From an uncultured Flavobacteriales bacterium (GTDB lineage: Bacteria; Bacteroidota; Bacteroidia; CAIKAF01): a DNA stretch of 64,000 nt. Below, in pieces: positions 1 through 8,437 of the stretch. The stretch's first letter is position 1, and each line of letters starts with the position of its first letter. The notes beneath the pieces were generated by a model, which was not told the DNA's origin, ran no database searches, and saw only the letters and a program-made list of their open reading frames with translations. Both the position numbers and the translations under genes were made by a program. The DNA is taken from assembly GCA_903825395.1 (NCBI GenBank), contig CAIKAF010000033.1, forward strand, positions 1 through 64,000, written 5' to 3'.

Positions 1-30
1 ACAAAGTATGACGACAATTACCAAGAAAAA

Positions 31-61
31 AAGGTTCTGCAACAAAATGCCGCAGAACCTT
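31..61 (-). terminator. hairpin with T-tract, probable terminator
   Basis: Arms AAGGTTCTGC and GCAGAACCTT enclose an 11-base loop. On the minus strand the stem is followed by seven T residues, the form of an intrinsic terminator. It lies about 215 bases past the stop of the last gene of the ECF operon, so it may end that transcript. A plus-strand reading frame is also open across bases 1-96, so it could instead fall in the tail of a gene cut by the window edge. The two cannot be separated here. Confidence 0.5.
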
Positions 62-178
62 CGAATCTAGCTTTTGCTGATTTAAATCAAAGTTAAAGAA
101 AATTGGATATTTCCTTTGGAAATTAACACAGAATCTTTGTGTTAAAAATTGGCAGGGATGCCTTGACGTTTTTTTTTA

Positions 179-217
179 CCTCAAAGGGCGCAAAGTCGGC
201 GCAAAGGGCACAGAGGA
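179..217. repeat. GCAAAGG-type short repeat cluster
   Basis: Three imperfect units built on GCGCAAAGG/GCACAGAGG follow a T9 tract. Runs of this kind are often seen after genes in Bacteroidota. No coding potential is visible and the function is unknown. Bases 95-160 just before it contain two small AT-rich hairpins (TTAACACA / TGTGTTAA and ATTTCC / GGAAAT). Confidence 0.35.
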
Positions 218-274
218 GCTGTCGTTTAGAAAGCGAGTTCCACAGCACTCAAAAAATCAGGCCAATATCTAGCC

Positions 275-745
275 TCAATCCAATTCCTCTTCGGGTTCAG
301 TGCCTCGAATTTTCTTGAGCAACTCCTTTTTCCATTCTTTTTCCGCCAGCTGAATTCTAAGCATTTTTTTGGCTCCCAGTTTTTTTCGGCCGGCCTCCAA
401 TACGGCTTTTCGGGCGGCAACGGCCTGCTCGGCACGGGCCATTCGATCGCTTAGAATAGCATTGGCCTGATCTTCTGTCATCGATTCAATTGAAGTTTGA
501 CTTAATCGTGCAGCAGCGGTTTTAGCATTCTCTGCACGGGGTGCATCTGCCCGCATGGATTTTCGATGACTTTGCTGCAATTCCTCCCAAACCAGCATGT
601 CTTCGTTGCTGAGTCCTGCTTCGCGTTGGATAAAGCTGCGCTTTTGATTTCTTAATTCCTTAAACCGGCCCTGGGCAGGTTGAGCAAAGATGGATAAGGT
701 TGAAAAGAGGCCGATGCCGGCAAAAATTAAAAGGTGGGTTCTCAT
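275..745 (-). CDS. small secreted protein of an ECF sigma operon
   Basis: A 156-residue protein starting at an internal ATG (745), which places a clean signal peptide (MRTHLLIFAGIGLFSTLSIFA) at the N terminus. The mature part is rich in Lys, Glu, Arg and Ala and predicted almost wholly helical, with stretches such as ELRNQKRSFIQREAGLS and KAVLEAGRKKLGAKKMLRIQ. This recalls small periplasmic helical sensors of the Spy/CpxP kind, but I see no diagnostic motif. It follows the small membrane protein by 10 bases, so it is probably the last gene of the sigma factor operon. A role in periplasmic sensing is inferred from position only. Confidence 0.6.
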   Translation of the reverse strand: MRTHLLIFAGIGLFSTLSIFAQPAQGRFKELRNQKRSFIQREAGLSNEDMLVWEELQQSHRKSMRADAPRAENAKTAAARLSQTSIESMTEDQANAILSDRMARAEQAVAARKAVLEAGRKKLGAKKMLRIQLAEKEWKKELLKKIRGTEPEEELD

Positions 746-755
746 GGTATTGGGG

Positions 756-1121
756 TTATTGGGTGATAAAAAGTTCGTATTCATTCAAAAGATCGGTATG
801 CCCTTCTTCTCCGGTAAGAGCCACAAGCAAATCCGATTCCGACACAAATTCTTCGGTTAATAAGTACTCCTCGACAGATTCTAAAGCGCTGATAGGCTGA
901 TTAATAGGAGGTTCAGGTTTCATATACCAAAGTACAAATGCCGAAATCAGAAGCGCAATTCCAGCCGCAGCGGAAAACAACCAGCCAGAAATTGGGCGGC
1001 CAACAGCCTTCTGTTTGGACTGATTCATCCGTGCAATCACAGCATTGCTTAATTGCTCGCAATACCCTTCCGGCATCAGGTATTCCGGAATCAGTTCTGG
1101 GATGTGAGGCTTTTTGTTCAT
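756..1121 (-). CDS. small membrane protein, possible anti-sigma factor
   Basis: A 121-residue protein with one transmembrane helix near residues 45-67 (WLFSAAAGIALLISAFVLWY), a cytoplasmic N terminus and an acidic C-terminal half. It starts 38 bases after the sigma factor stop and precedes a secreted helical protein. Sigma / single-pass membrane protein / secreted protein is the usual order of an ECF module, so an anti-sigma role is likely. No zinc-binding His-Cys motif of classic ZAS anti-sigma domains is present. The function is inferred from context. Confidence 0.6.
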   Translation of the reverse strand: MNKKPHIPELIPEYLMPEGYCEQLSNAVIARMNQSKQKAVGRPISGWLFSAAAGIALLISAFVLWYMKPEPPINQPISALESVEEYLLTEEFVSESDLLVALTGEEGHTDLLNEYELFITQ

Positions 1122-1159
1122 GGGCTGGTAACAATTAGTGTTCTTAATCCAGAAATGGT

Positions 1160-1678
1160 TTAATCATGCAGAGAAAAAAAATGTTCGATTTTTTTTCTTG
1201 CATGGTGGTATTGGGCTTTGGCATTCCCTTCCGAACATTGGATGAACGAAGCAATTTGGTTAAAAGGCATGGATTCAAAATACCTCAAAACAAACACCAG
1301 GCGCTGTTTGGGTGGTAGTTCTGCCAGAGATTGCAACAGCAACAATTGGGGATTCCTGGTTGAGTCCAATTCCTGACTGCCCTGGCTCAACTCCATCTTT
1401 TCATCCCTAGTAATCCGACCTTCCTGCTGTATATATTTCCAGGCCGTTCTTAGCGCAATTCTATGCAGCCAAGTACTAAGAGAAGATTCCTGTCTGAATT
1501 TGGAAATCCCTTTCCAAGCAAAAATAAATACCCGTTGCAGCACCTCGTCAGTAGCCGCTTGAGAGCCAACAATAGGGCGAATTAATGCGAACAATTTGGG
1601 TGTATGCGTTTGAATAAGTGCACGCATACCTTGATTTTCATCAAGGGCAAAAGCGGCAATTATTTCCGAATCGGTCAT
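1160..1678 (-). CDS. ECF-type RNA polymerase sigma factor
   Basis: A 172-residue sigma-70 family protein. Region 2 is at residues ~20-85, including the core-binding stretch DEVLQRVFIFAWKGISKFR and STWLHRIALRTAWKYI. Region 4 is at residues ~115-165, with LPPKQRLVFVLRYFESMPF and a helix-turn-helix ending in GNAKAQYHHARKKIEHF. No region 3 is present, as expected for ECF factors. It directs RNA polymerase to a small regulon, probably held inactive by the membrane protein encoded next. Start ATG at 1678, 30 bases after the preceding gene, so co-transcription with the upstream sigma module is possible. Confidence 0.9.
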   Translation of the reverse strand: MTDSEIIAAFALDENQGMRALIQTHTPKLFALIRPIVGSQAATDEVLQRVFIFAWKGISKFRQESSLSTWLHRIALRTAWKYIQQEGRITRDEKMELSQGSQELDSTRNPQLLLLQSLAELPPKQRLVFVLRYFESMPFNQIASFIQCSEGNAKAQYHHARKKIEHFFSLHD

Positions 1679-1708
1679 ACCTTATAGTTCCAGCATGGCC
1701 AGAAAGGT

Positions 1709-2434
1709 TTAATTGCGGGTCCAAACTTTTCCTTTGGAATTCATGGCGGGCAAAAGAGAGTCATCGCCGTGTGGTGTTTTGATTAAGAGCCACAACGTAT
1801 CGTTTTTCCAGATGCTATCGCGCACCATTGGAATTGCTCCCGATGCTGTAGGCGTTGGAGATTCGTGCTGATGACCTGCTGCGTGGGTGCTTTTTCTAAC
1901 CCGTTCTACACGGTTATCTTGTTCCTCCTCTACCCCATCCATAGGATACACTTCGGTATTCAGATTCGATGCCTCCATTGGGCTTGAAGAAGCTGTTTCC
2001 GATTTTTGCTTTAATAACGTTGACTGAGAGCCCAGATTCGGAGCCGATTCTTGCTGTACGGGCGAGGATAACTTAGAGCGCTGCTCCTCGGGTTGAGCCT
2101 CCTTCACCTCCTCTGTAGAAGAATAAGCCATTGATTTTTGTTGTTCGGGTAAAATCAAATATCCCAATGAAATCAGCAGGGTTAGGGCAGCGGCAGCTAC
2201 AAGTCCGTACGGCAACCTGGCCCAAGGCAATTTGGGCTTCTGGGGCAGATTCCGTTCCGCTTTAAACAAATCTGATGTTTGCAACAACAAATGGCGCGCC
2301 TCCATGTATTCTTGTTCTGAAAAATATGGGCCAACGAGGTTTTTTTGCTCCTCTGACAAATCCATCCAATTTTTGGTTTGTAGAAGCTGTTCCACCTGTT
2401 CCCAGGGCAGTTGATTTAATCGTTCCTGATCCAT
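1709..2434 (-). CDS. single-pass membrane protein, probable anti-sigma partner
   Basis: A 241-residue protein. I choose the ATG at 2434 because the longer frame would run into the upstream sigma gene; this start lies 10 bases after that gene's stop. Residues ~1-75 are polar and helical and probably cytoplasmic. A transmembrane helix (GLVAAAALTLLISLGYLIL) follows at ~78-96. The long Ser/Glu/Gln-rich tail would be periplasmic. No zinc-binding HxxxCxxC motif is visible. Sigma-binding is suggested by its place directly after an ECF gene and by its topology, not by a recognised domain. Confidence 0.6.
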   Translation of the reverse strand: MDQERLNQLPWEQVEQLLQTKNWMDLSEEQKNLVGPYFSEQEYMEARHLLLQTSDLFKAERNLPQKPKLPWARLPYGLVAAAALTLLISLGYLILPEQQKSMAYSSTEEVKEAQPEEQRSKLSSPVQQESAPNLGSQSTLLKQKSETASSSPMEASNLNTEVYPMDGVEEEQDNRVERVRKSTHAAGHQHESPTPTASGAIPMVRDSIWKNDTLWLLIKTPHGDDSLLPAMNSKGKVWTRN

Positions 2435-2444
2435 TGGTGATAAA

Positions 2445-3047
2445 TTAATAGGTAGGTTTAAGGTGTTGAAGCATTCCACCCAGTTTTTTTACTGAATAAA
2501 ACAATCTTGATTTGACCGTTCCTTCCGGCAATTCCATGACTTCGCTGATTTCCCTGATGCTAAATTCCTGTTGATAACGCAGAAGGAAAACCGTACGGTG
2601 GGCCTCGTCCAGTTGAAGGAGAGCTTCTTGCAACGATTGACTGAAGGCATTTAAGTCGGCTTGTACATCTGCTCCAAGTTCATTGTTTCCCTGTTTTACG
2701 TCTTCTGCTTTTATTCCCTGGGCATGCACTTGATTTCGAATCTGCATTTTTCGCCATTCGCTTTTGCTTAAATTCGAAGCAATGGTAAACAGCCAGGTTT
2801 TAAATCGGTATTCAGGATTAAACAGATGTGGCTTTTCCCACACGCGAGCAAAGGTCTCTTGAGCCAAATCCTGCACCAATTCCATTTGGCCGGGGTGCAT
2901 GCGCAACAAAAACGACACTAAGGATTGCTTATGCCTTTGGTATAGCCGTTGAAAATCCGGGTGATTTTTATTTAGGACGCCGGACATTAATTCTTCATCC
3001 TCCGGTTCATCCGTTTTTGTTTTCCACCACATAGAAATGACTTTCAT
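2445..3047 (-). CDS. ECF-type RNA polymerase sigma factor
   Basis: A 200-residue sigma factor. The frame can be extended to a TTG at 3074, but the first ATG is at 3047. Region 2 is at ~35-105, with QDLAQETFARVWEKPHLF and FKTWLFTIASNLSKSEWRK. Region 4 is at ~140-195, with LDEAHRTVFLLRYQQEFSI and the helix-turn-helix LPEGTVKSRLFYSVKKL. It is transcribed away from purK. Together with its membrane partner and a second sigma module immediately downstream, it forms a double ECF locus. The stimulus cannot be deduced. Confidence 0.9.
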   Translation of the reverse strand: MKVISMWWKTKTDEPEDEELMSGVLNKNHPDFQRLYQRHKQSLVSFLLRMHPGQMELVQDLAQETFARVWEKPHLFNPEYRFKTWLFTIASNLSKSEWRKMQIRNQVHAQGIKAEDVKQGNNELGADVQADLNAFSQSLQEALLQLDEAHRTVFLLRYQQEFSIREISEVMELPEGTVKSRLFYSVKKLGGMLQHLKPTY

Positions 3048-3104
3048 AACATAGGGTTTACGCCCGAGTGCCAATTTAGTTCAAAATATAACGATTTTTG
3101 TGGA

Positions 3105-4244
3105 ATGCAAACCAATCCATCCATAGGAATTTTAGGTGGAGGCCAATTGGGCCGAATGATGCAAGAAGCGGCACTCCCCTTGAACATTCGACTGCGCTTC
3201 CTTGACCCTTCCCCCGATGCACCGTGTTCGGCCTTTGCAGACCAATTGCAGGTCGGAAACTGGAAAGATGCTTCAACGGTTGCCGAGTTTGGACAAGGAT
3301 GCTCTGCTTTGGGTATTGAATTTGAAGACGTCAGTGCAGAAGGAATTGACCAATTGGAGCAGGCCGGAATTTCCTGCATTCCAGCTTCAAATCTACTGCA
3401 GCTTATCCAAGACAAATCAGAGCAAAAAAAGTTTTTACAGCGTTCGGGCATCCCCACATTGCCCTTTCAGGTCATACACTCTGTACACGAAATACAAGAA
3501 TATCCCTGCATCCTTAAAAAGGCAAAAGGCGGATACGATGGCTATGGTGTAAAGAAAATTGAATCTGCCTTGGAATTTCCAACCCAATGGAGTGGTCCAT
3601 TTGTGGTTGAGCCCTTGTGCCGCATTAAAAAAGAAATCTCTGTTTTGGTAGCCCGTAATTCAGAAGCTGAGCTGGCGGTTTGGGAACCTGCAGAAATGGT
3701 ATTTAATGCTCAAACGCACATGGTAGAGCGGATCATTTCGCCTGGGGAGTTGACATTGGAGCAGCGGCAAGAAGCCATTCAGTTGGGTAAAGATTGTGCA
3801 TTGGCATTGAAATCGACCGGAATCCTGGCTGTTGAGATGTTTTTAACCGAAGACGACACCTGGCTGGTGAACGAAATGGCACCCAGGCCTCACAATTCAG
3901 GTCATTGGACCATTGAAGGCTCGGCCACCAGCCAATTTGAACAGTATGTTCGAATTTTAAGTGGATTGCCCTTAGGATCAACAGAATCTACAGGCTATTC
4001 CGCCACCTTAAATCTGCTTGGGGCGCACGATGCAGAAGGTGCCGCTGATGAAGCCAAAGCTAGGCAGCAGCTATCCCGGTTACCCTTTGTTCAGCTTCAT
4101 TTGTACGGCAAAAAACAGGTTAAACCGCATCGGAAAATGGGGCATATCACTGTGGTGGCAAAAACGGCTCAGGAATTACATGAACACCTGTCAAAAATCC
4201 CCCCAAATTTCCTTCGAATTTCTTCCCTATCTTCAAAACCTTAA
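3105..4244 (+). CDS. purK: N5-carboxyaminoimidazole ribonucleotide synthase
   Basis: A 379-residue ATP-grasp enzyme of de novo purine synthesis. It uses ATP and bicarbonate to make N5-CAIR from AIR. The N-terminal GILGGGQLGRMM nucleotide fold, the central ATP-grasp part (ILKKAKGGYDGYGVKK, VVEPLCRIKKEISVLVAR) and the metal-binding EMAPRPHNSGHWTIE segment (~residues 260-275) are typical of PurK. Length is normal. purE follows after 9 bases, so the two steps converting AIR to CAIR are coupled in one operon. The upstream gene is divergent. Confidence 0.96.
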   Translation: MQTNPSIGILGGGQLGRMMQEAALPLNIRLRFLDPSPDAPCSAFADQLQVGNWKDASTVAEFGQGCSALGIEFEDVSAEGIDQLEQAGISCIPASNLLQLIQDKSEQKKFLQRSGIPTLPFQVIHSVHEIQEYPCILKKAKGGYDGYGVKKIESALEFPTQWSGPFVVEPLCRIKKEISVLVARNSEAELAVWEPAEMVFNAQTHMVERIISPGELTLEQRQEAIQLGKDCALALKSTGILAVEMFLTEDDTWLVNEMAPRPHNSGHWTIEGSATSQFEQYVRILSGLPLGSTESTGYSATLNLLGAHDAEGAADEAKARQQLSRLPFVQLHLYGKKQVKPHRKMGHITVVAKTAQELHEHLSKIPPNFLRISSLSSKP

Positions 4245-4253
4245 ATTTGCTTT

Positions 4254-4808
4254 ATGGACAAGGCCGTACGTGTTGGAATTGCTATGGGCAGTGCATCTGA
4301 TCTTGAAATCATGTCAGCCGCTGCTGAGGTCTTAGACCAAGCAGGAATCCCTTTTGAAATCACCATTGTCTCTGCACATCGAACCCCAGAACGTTTAATG
4401 CAATACGGCAGCAAAGCGCATCAACGGGGACTATCTGTATTGATTGCCGGAGCAGGTGGTGCGGCGCATTTGCCAGGCATGTTGGCCAGTTTAACCCCCC
4501 TGCCCGTCATTGGGGTTCCGATTTTATCGTCCAATTCCTTACACGGCGTGGATTCCATTTTAAGCATACTTCAAATGCCCGGTGGAGTCCCTGTGGCTAC
4601 CGTTGGGTTGAACAATGCCAAGAATGCGGGACTTTTGGCCTTGCGTATCTTAGGGGTTGCTTCCTCTGAAATTCAACAGCAGCAAGTCCAACAACTCAAG
4701 GAGCAAAGCGAAAGCGTCCTTAAGTCCTTACCCAACGTAGAACGGCCGCGCTGGGCCAACCAAATCCCCATACCTCAAGGGATTTTTTCGACAACCGACT
4801 CGATTTAA
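4254..4808 (+). CDS. purE: 5-(carboxyamino)imidazole ribonucleotide mutase
   Basis: A 184-residue class I PurE that rearranges N5-CAIR to CAIR. Visible hallmarks are [13 protein letters not shown] at the N terminus, the active-site SAHRTPERL near residue 43, and [25 protein letters not shown]. It is slightly longer than the usual ~165 residues because of a C-terminal tail after the catalytic domain. It follows purK directly. The next gene starts one base after its stop, although that gene is an unrelated outer-membrane protein. Confidence 0.96.
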   Translation: MDKAVRVGIAMGSASDLEIMSAAAEVLDQAGIPFEITIVSAHRTPERLMQYGSKAHQRGLSVLIAGAGGAAHLPGMLASLTPLPVIGVPILSSNSLHGVDSILSILQMPGGVPVATVGLNNAKNAGLLALRILGVASSEIQQQQVQQLKEQSESVLKSLPNVERPRWANQIPIPQGIFSTTDSI

Positions 4809-4809
4809 C

Positions 4810-5649
4810 ATGAAGTTTATACCCTTTTGTTTTATACTAACTTTTGGCCTTTGCGGTGTGGCGCTAAGCCAAAACTACCCTGCGGGAGCCAAATCTGCAT
4901 CCTTGGGGCATGCCTCTGTTGGATTATCGGACATTTGGTCGGCCTACAACAACCAAGCCGGATTGGGTTTTCTTGAGGCCCCTGAAATAGGTGCTTTCAT
5001 TGAAAACAGATTCATCATGCAAGAACTCAATGCTCAAGGCTTGGTGTATGCTCATCCATTTAAAAAAATGGGAGGCACCTTGGGCTTCAGCCTGTATCGC
5101 TTTGGATATTCAAATTTTAACGACAACAAACTGGGCTTTACTTTTGCCAAAAAATTTGGAAAGGTATTTTCGGCAGGCATACAGCTCAACCTGCATTATT
5201 TTCAACAAGGGGGCACCTATGAATCGCTTCTAACCGCTTCAGGAGAATTGTCGTTTCTATTGTTTTTATCTGAGAACTGGACCTTGGGGGCTCATGTTTT
5301 CAATCCCACCCGGACCTCAATGGCGAGTTTTGACCGAGAAAAAATTCCTACTGTGTTCCGATTGGGCACGGCTTATGCGTTTAGCGATAAAGTGCAAGCC
5401 ACCTTAGAGTTGGAAAAAGATTTGGTGTACGATCCGACATTTCGGGCCGGTATTGAATACAAACCCGGAAAGAAAGTCTCCATCCGGGCTGGCCTGAATT
5501 CCAATCCCATTTCTCCGGCTTTCGGACTCGGATTGCATTTTGGGAATTTTGTCATCGATGCGGCTTCTTCCTGGCATCAAGTGTTAGGCTTTAGTCCACA
5601 AGCCGCACTCAGTTACCGGTTCAATCGCCCTAAAAGCCGCAGAAAATGA
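4810..5649 (+). CDS. PorV/PorQ-like outer-membrane protein
   Basis: A 279-residue protein with a signal peptide cut near ALSQ|NYPAGAKSASLG. The mature start (PAGAKSASLGHASVGLSDIWSAYNNQAGLG) is the hallmark of the PorV/PorQ/UPF0164 family of FadL-like barrels in Bacteroidota. The rest alternates polar and hydrophobic residues as in beta strands and ends in an aromatic-rich strand (AALSYRFNR). PorV proteins work with the T9SS attachment complex, but several paralogues per genome have other roles, so I do not assign porV. The next outer-membrane gene overlaps it by four bases (ATGA). Confidence 0.75.
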   Translation: MKFIPFCFILTFGLCGVALSQNYPAGAKSASLGHASVGLSDIWSAYNNQAGLGFLEAPEIGAFIENRFIMQELNAQGLVYAHPFKKMGGTLGFSLYRFGYSNFNDNKLGFTFAKKFGKVFSAGIQLNLHYFQQGGTYESLLTASGELSFLLFLSENWTLGAHVFNPTRTSMASFDREKIPTVFRLGTAYAFSDKVQATLELEKDLVYDPTFRAGIEYKPGKKVSIRAGLNSNPISPAFGLGLHFGNFVIDAASSWHQVLGFSPQAALSYRFNRPKSRRK

Positions 5650-7766
5650 GGCGATTTCTTTGCTTCCTGTTATTGGGATTGATAATGGCAATCGGTCCTC
5701 AGCTTCTGGCACAATCTGGCAGCGGCGACCCGAAAAAAGAGAATCTCATTGAGCGGCTCATAGAAACCATTACCGAACAAAGCGATGCTGAAATTGATTA
5801 TACCGAGTTTGTTGAAGATTTAAATTTCTTTTACGACAATCCCATCAACCTGAATAACGCTAAACCTGAAGACCTACGTAAACTTCTTTTGCTCAGCGAA
5901 CTTCAAATTCAGAACCTTGCGACCTACCGCCGCCTGTACGGAGACCTGCTGAGCATCTATGAAGTACCGCTGATTAAAGGTTGGGATCAGGAAATTCTAT
6001 ATTCCATCATGCCCTTTTTGACTGTGGCACCTGTTGTACAAAAACAACCCTTGAAATTTAAAAATGTACTAAAATACGGGAAACATGAACTGATTGGCCG
6101 GTATTACGATGTGCTGGAACCCCAGCAAGGCTACATTACTCAACCCGGCGACAGCATGCCCGATTATTTGGGGCCATCCTATCAGGTATTTACACGCTAC
6201 CGTTTTAAGTACAAAGACCGAATCAGCATTGGCTTTACCGCCGAAAAAGACCGGGGCGAAGAGTGGTTTGGAGGCTCACAGCTACAGGGCTTTGATTTCT
6301 ATTCGGCCCACCTTATGCTCAAAGATTTCGGACCTTTAAAAACACTGGTCATAGGAGATTTTCAAACCCAATTTGGGCAAGGATTAACGCTGTGGAATGG
6401 AATTGGGTTCCGAAAAACAGCCTATGCCATGAACATAAAGCGAAACGCCGTTGGTATTCGAGCTTATACGGCAACCAATCAATTCACCTTCAACCGAGGT
6501 ATTGCCGCTACGCTCAACATGGGCTTTATTGCCAAAGCCCTTAAAAATTTAGATGCTTCAGCCTTTGCCTCTCATAAACCCATTGACGGCAACATTGGAG
6601 AATTAGATACCTTAACAGGCGAGGCACTAGAGGTATCAAGTTTCTTATTGAGTGGAATGCATCGAACTGCGTCGGAAATTGCAAAAAAAAACACCATCAA
6701 TGAAACAGTTTTTGGGGGTAATTTAACCTTCCGAGGTAAAACATTCAAGGTGGGAGCCACGGCAGTACACACTCAATTTTCCACCCCATTCAGTCCCTCA
6801 GATCAATTGTACAACAAATACCGCTTCGCCGGAGACCGATTAACCAACATTGGCATGGATTACGATTGGCTGGTTCGAAAACTTCATGTATTTGGGGAAT
6901 TTTCCATGAGCGACAATGGAGGGCTTGCCATGCTTCACGGCATGCAAATCAGTTTGCATTCCAACCTAAACATCTCGGCCTTGTACCGGAATTTTTCCAA
7001 GGAGTATCAGAATTTGAAGTCCAATGCCGTTTCCGATCGATTTGGAACACAAAACGAAGAAGGCCTGTATGTTGGGTTTGAAGCTAGTCCATTTAAGAAA
7101 ATAAAAGTACAAGGGTACGTAGATTTGTTTGCCTACCCTTGGGTTCGGTCCAATATTGCCTATCCTTCAAAGGGATATGAGTACTTGGTTCAGGCCTCGT
7201 TTATTCCCAACCGAAATTTTGAAATGTATGTGCGGTTCAGGCATCAAAACAGGCCAGAAAATGCCACTGGAATTGAGACGGGGCCTTCCGAAGTGATTCA
7301 TTTTCAACGCAACAATTATAGGTGGAATGCCACCGTGCGCGTAAGCAAAGAATTACAGCTGCGCAACCGTTTGGAATGGGTAACAGTAAGCAGACCCGAC
7401 AAGCCGTTTGAAATGGGTTTTATGGTGTATCAGGATGTCATTTATAAGCCCTTAAAATTGCCTTTGGATTTCTCCGGCCGGATTGGCTTATTCAGCACGC
7501 AGGGGTCTGAGGCGCGGGTCTATGCCTATGAAAATGACGTATTGTACAGTTTCACCGTACCCGGATTTTCCGGAACCGGCATGCGAACCTACTTGAACAT
7601 CAAATGGGAAGTCCGATCGAACTTAACACTATGGTTACGCTGGTCGCAAACCTATTACAGCGACCGTTCGGTCATCAGTTCCGGTGCCGAAGAAATTGAT
7701 GGAGATACCCGCAATGATCTTCGAATTCAGCTTCGCTACACATTCCGCGCCGCCGGAAAGCGCTGA
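5646..7766 (+). CDS. helix-hairpin-helix outer-membrane barrel protein
   Basis: A 706-residue secreted protein. After the signal peptide (~residues 1-22) comes a ComEA-like helix-hairpin-helix segment (~55-125: NPINLNNAKPEDLRKLLLLS, YRRLYGDLLSIYEVPLIKGW). A long beta-rich region follows with many aromatic-ended strands up to LRIQLRYTFRAAGKR at the C terminus, consistent with an outer-membrane barrel. It shares a four-base overlap with the PorV/PorQ-like gene, suggesting translational coupling and a joint role at the outer membrane. The helix-hairpin-helix normally contacts DNA, but its role on this barrel is unknown to me. Confidence 0.65.
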   Translation: MRRFLCFLLLGLIMAIGPQLLAQSGSGDPKKENLIERLIETITEQSDAEIDYTEFVEDLNFFYDNPINLNNAKPEDLRKLLLLSELQIQNLATYRRLYGDLLSIYEVPLIKGWDQEILYSIMPFLTVAPVVQKQPLKFKNVLKYGKHELIGRYYDVLEPQQGYITQPGDSMPDYLGPSYQVFTRYRFKYKDRISIGFTAEKDRGEEWFGGSQLQGFDFYSAHLMLKDFGPLKTLVIGDFQTQFGQGLTLWNGIGFRKTAYAMNIKRNAVGIRAYTATNQFTFNRGIAATLNMGFIAKALKNLDASAFASHKPIDGNIGELDTLTGEALEVSSFLLSGMHRTASEIAKKNTINETVFGGNLTFRGKTFKVGATAVHTQFSTPFSPSDQLYNKYRFAGDRLTNIGMDYDWLVRKLHVFGEFSMSDNGGLAMLHGMQISLHSNLNISALYRNFSKEYQNLKSNAVSDRFGTQNEEGLYVGFEASPFKKIKVQGYVDLFAYPWVRSNIAYPSKGYEYLVQASFIPNRNFEMYVRFRHQNRPENATGIETGPSEVIHFQRNNYRWNATVRVSKELQLRNRLEWVTVSRPDKPFEMGFMVYQDVIYKPLKLPLDFSGRIGLFSTQGSEARVYAYENDVLYSFTVPGFSGTGMRTYLNIKWEVRSNLTLWLRWSQTYYSDRSVISSGAEEIDGDTRNDLRIQLRYTFRAAGKR

Positions 7767-7805
7767 TTCACATCAGTAATCAACATATAGAAGCGAACTA
7801 AAGTG

Positions 7806-7962
7806 CTTTTTGGGGCGGCTGATCCGGCTATCGTGGGTAGTACGCGTTGCGCCGGCTGTGGCAGCAGTGTGTGCAGCGTGGCTCCCAAGGTCGCCCGCTC
7901 CACGCACGCTGCCGAAGCCGCCGCCCCTGCGCGCTACCCTACTCTATCCGGGCCGCATGGCC
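7806..7962 (+). repeat. hairpin element copy 1 (five-copy family)
   Basis: Starts CTTTTTGGGGCGG and contains the conserved apical sequence TGGCTCCCAAGGTCGCC at 7879-7895. Both flanks pair: CGGCTGTGGCAGCAGTGTG on the left with the complement of CACGCTGCCGAAGCCG on the right, AGCG with CGCT at the loop base, and GGGTAG...CTACCC outside. It lies 40 bases after the stop of the outer-membrane barrel gene, in the sense orientation, between convergent genes. No protein is supported. Confidence 0.8.
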
Positions 7963-8046
7963 ACCTCAGTCCAAACTGGGGTTCAAATCCCAGGTTAAAC
8001 TGCCCCTTTAGTCAAATCCAATTTATATTAACGGAAAAACGCGCTG

Positions 8047-8313
8047 TTATTCCACAAATATTTTTTTCCGAACCGTACCCGATGTGGTTTGAATTTCCAT
8101 CAAGTACATCCCTCGTACCTGATTTTGAATATCAATGGAATATGTTGAATTCATGGGGAAGGTCTTTTGTTGAAAAATGCGTTGGCCCATCACATTAAAT
8201 ACTGACAAGGAAGTAATATCCAGTTGATGCGCCGAAACATGGAAAATTACATTGGAAGGATTGGGATATACGTTCAGGGAAATGGTGGGATTGGAAGCAG
8301 TTTCATCGCTCAT
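8047..8313 (-). pseudogene. orphan T9SS sorting domain, truncated gene remnant
   Basis: The 88-residue frame is essentially only a type A T9SS C-terminal sorting domain: SLNVYPNPSN near the N terminus, SVFNVMGQRIFQ in the middle and RGMYLMEIQTTSGTVRKKIFVE at the end. There is no signal peptide. The frame stays open upstream to a TGA at about 8380, adding residues such as HQFYDQIAQFPCNAPF, which looks like the end of a lost larger domain. It sits between a hairpin element and the 480-bp repeat. I read it as the 3' remnant of a secreted protein gene. Confidence 0.65.
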
Positions 8314-8416
8314 AAAAGGCGCATTGCAAGGAAATTGAGCAATCTGATCATAGAATTGATGAACGGAAGTGATTAATGTTAAAGATCAGATGAAGGGTAA
8401 GGAGATTGAAGGACAA

Positions 8417-8437
8417 GGGAAGGTATTCCCTTTTTTT
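8417..8437 (+). terminator. terminator-like hairpin at repeat edge
   Basis: GGGAA / TTCCC with a four-base loop followed by T7 and GGGG on the plus strand. The second 480-bp repeat copy has a matching structure (GGGATT / AATCCC then C and T5) at its left edge, so it belongs to the repeated unit. Confidence 0.4.

Noticed and set aside
1-96. Open plus-strand frame at the left edge, possibly the tail of a truncated gene
   Set aside because: Only 31 codons are visible, a terminator-like hairpin lies inside it, and nothing is recognisable. Too weak to list as a gene.
7803-8198. 131-residue plus-strand frame rich in Ala, Ser and Cys after the outer-membrane barrel gene
   Set aside because: It spans hairpin element copy 1 and runs antisense into the T9SS remnant; no coding support.
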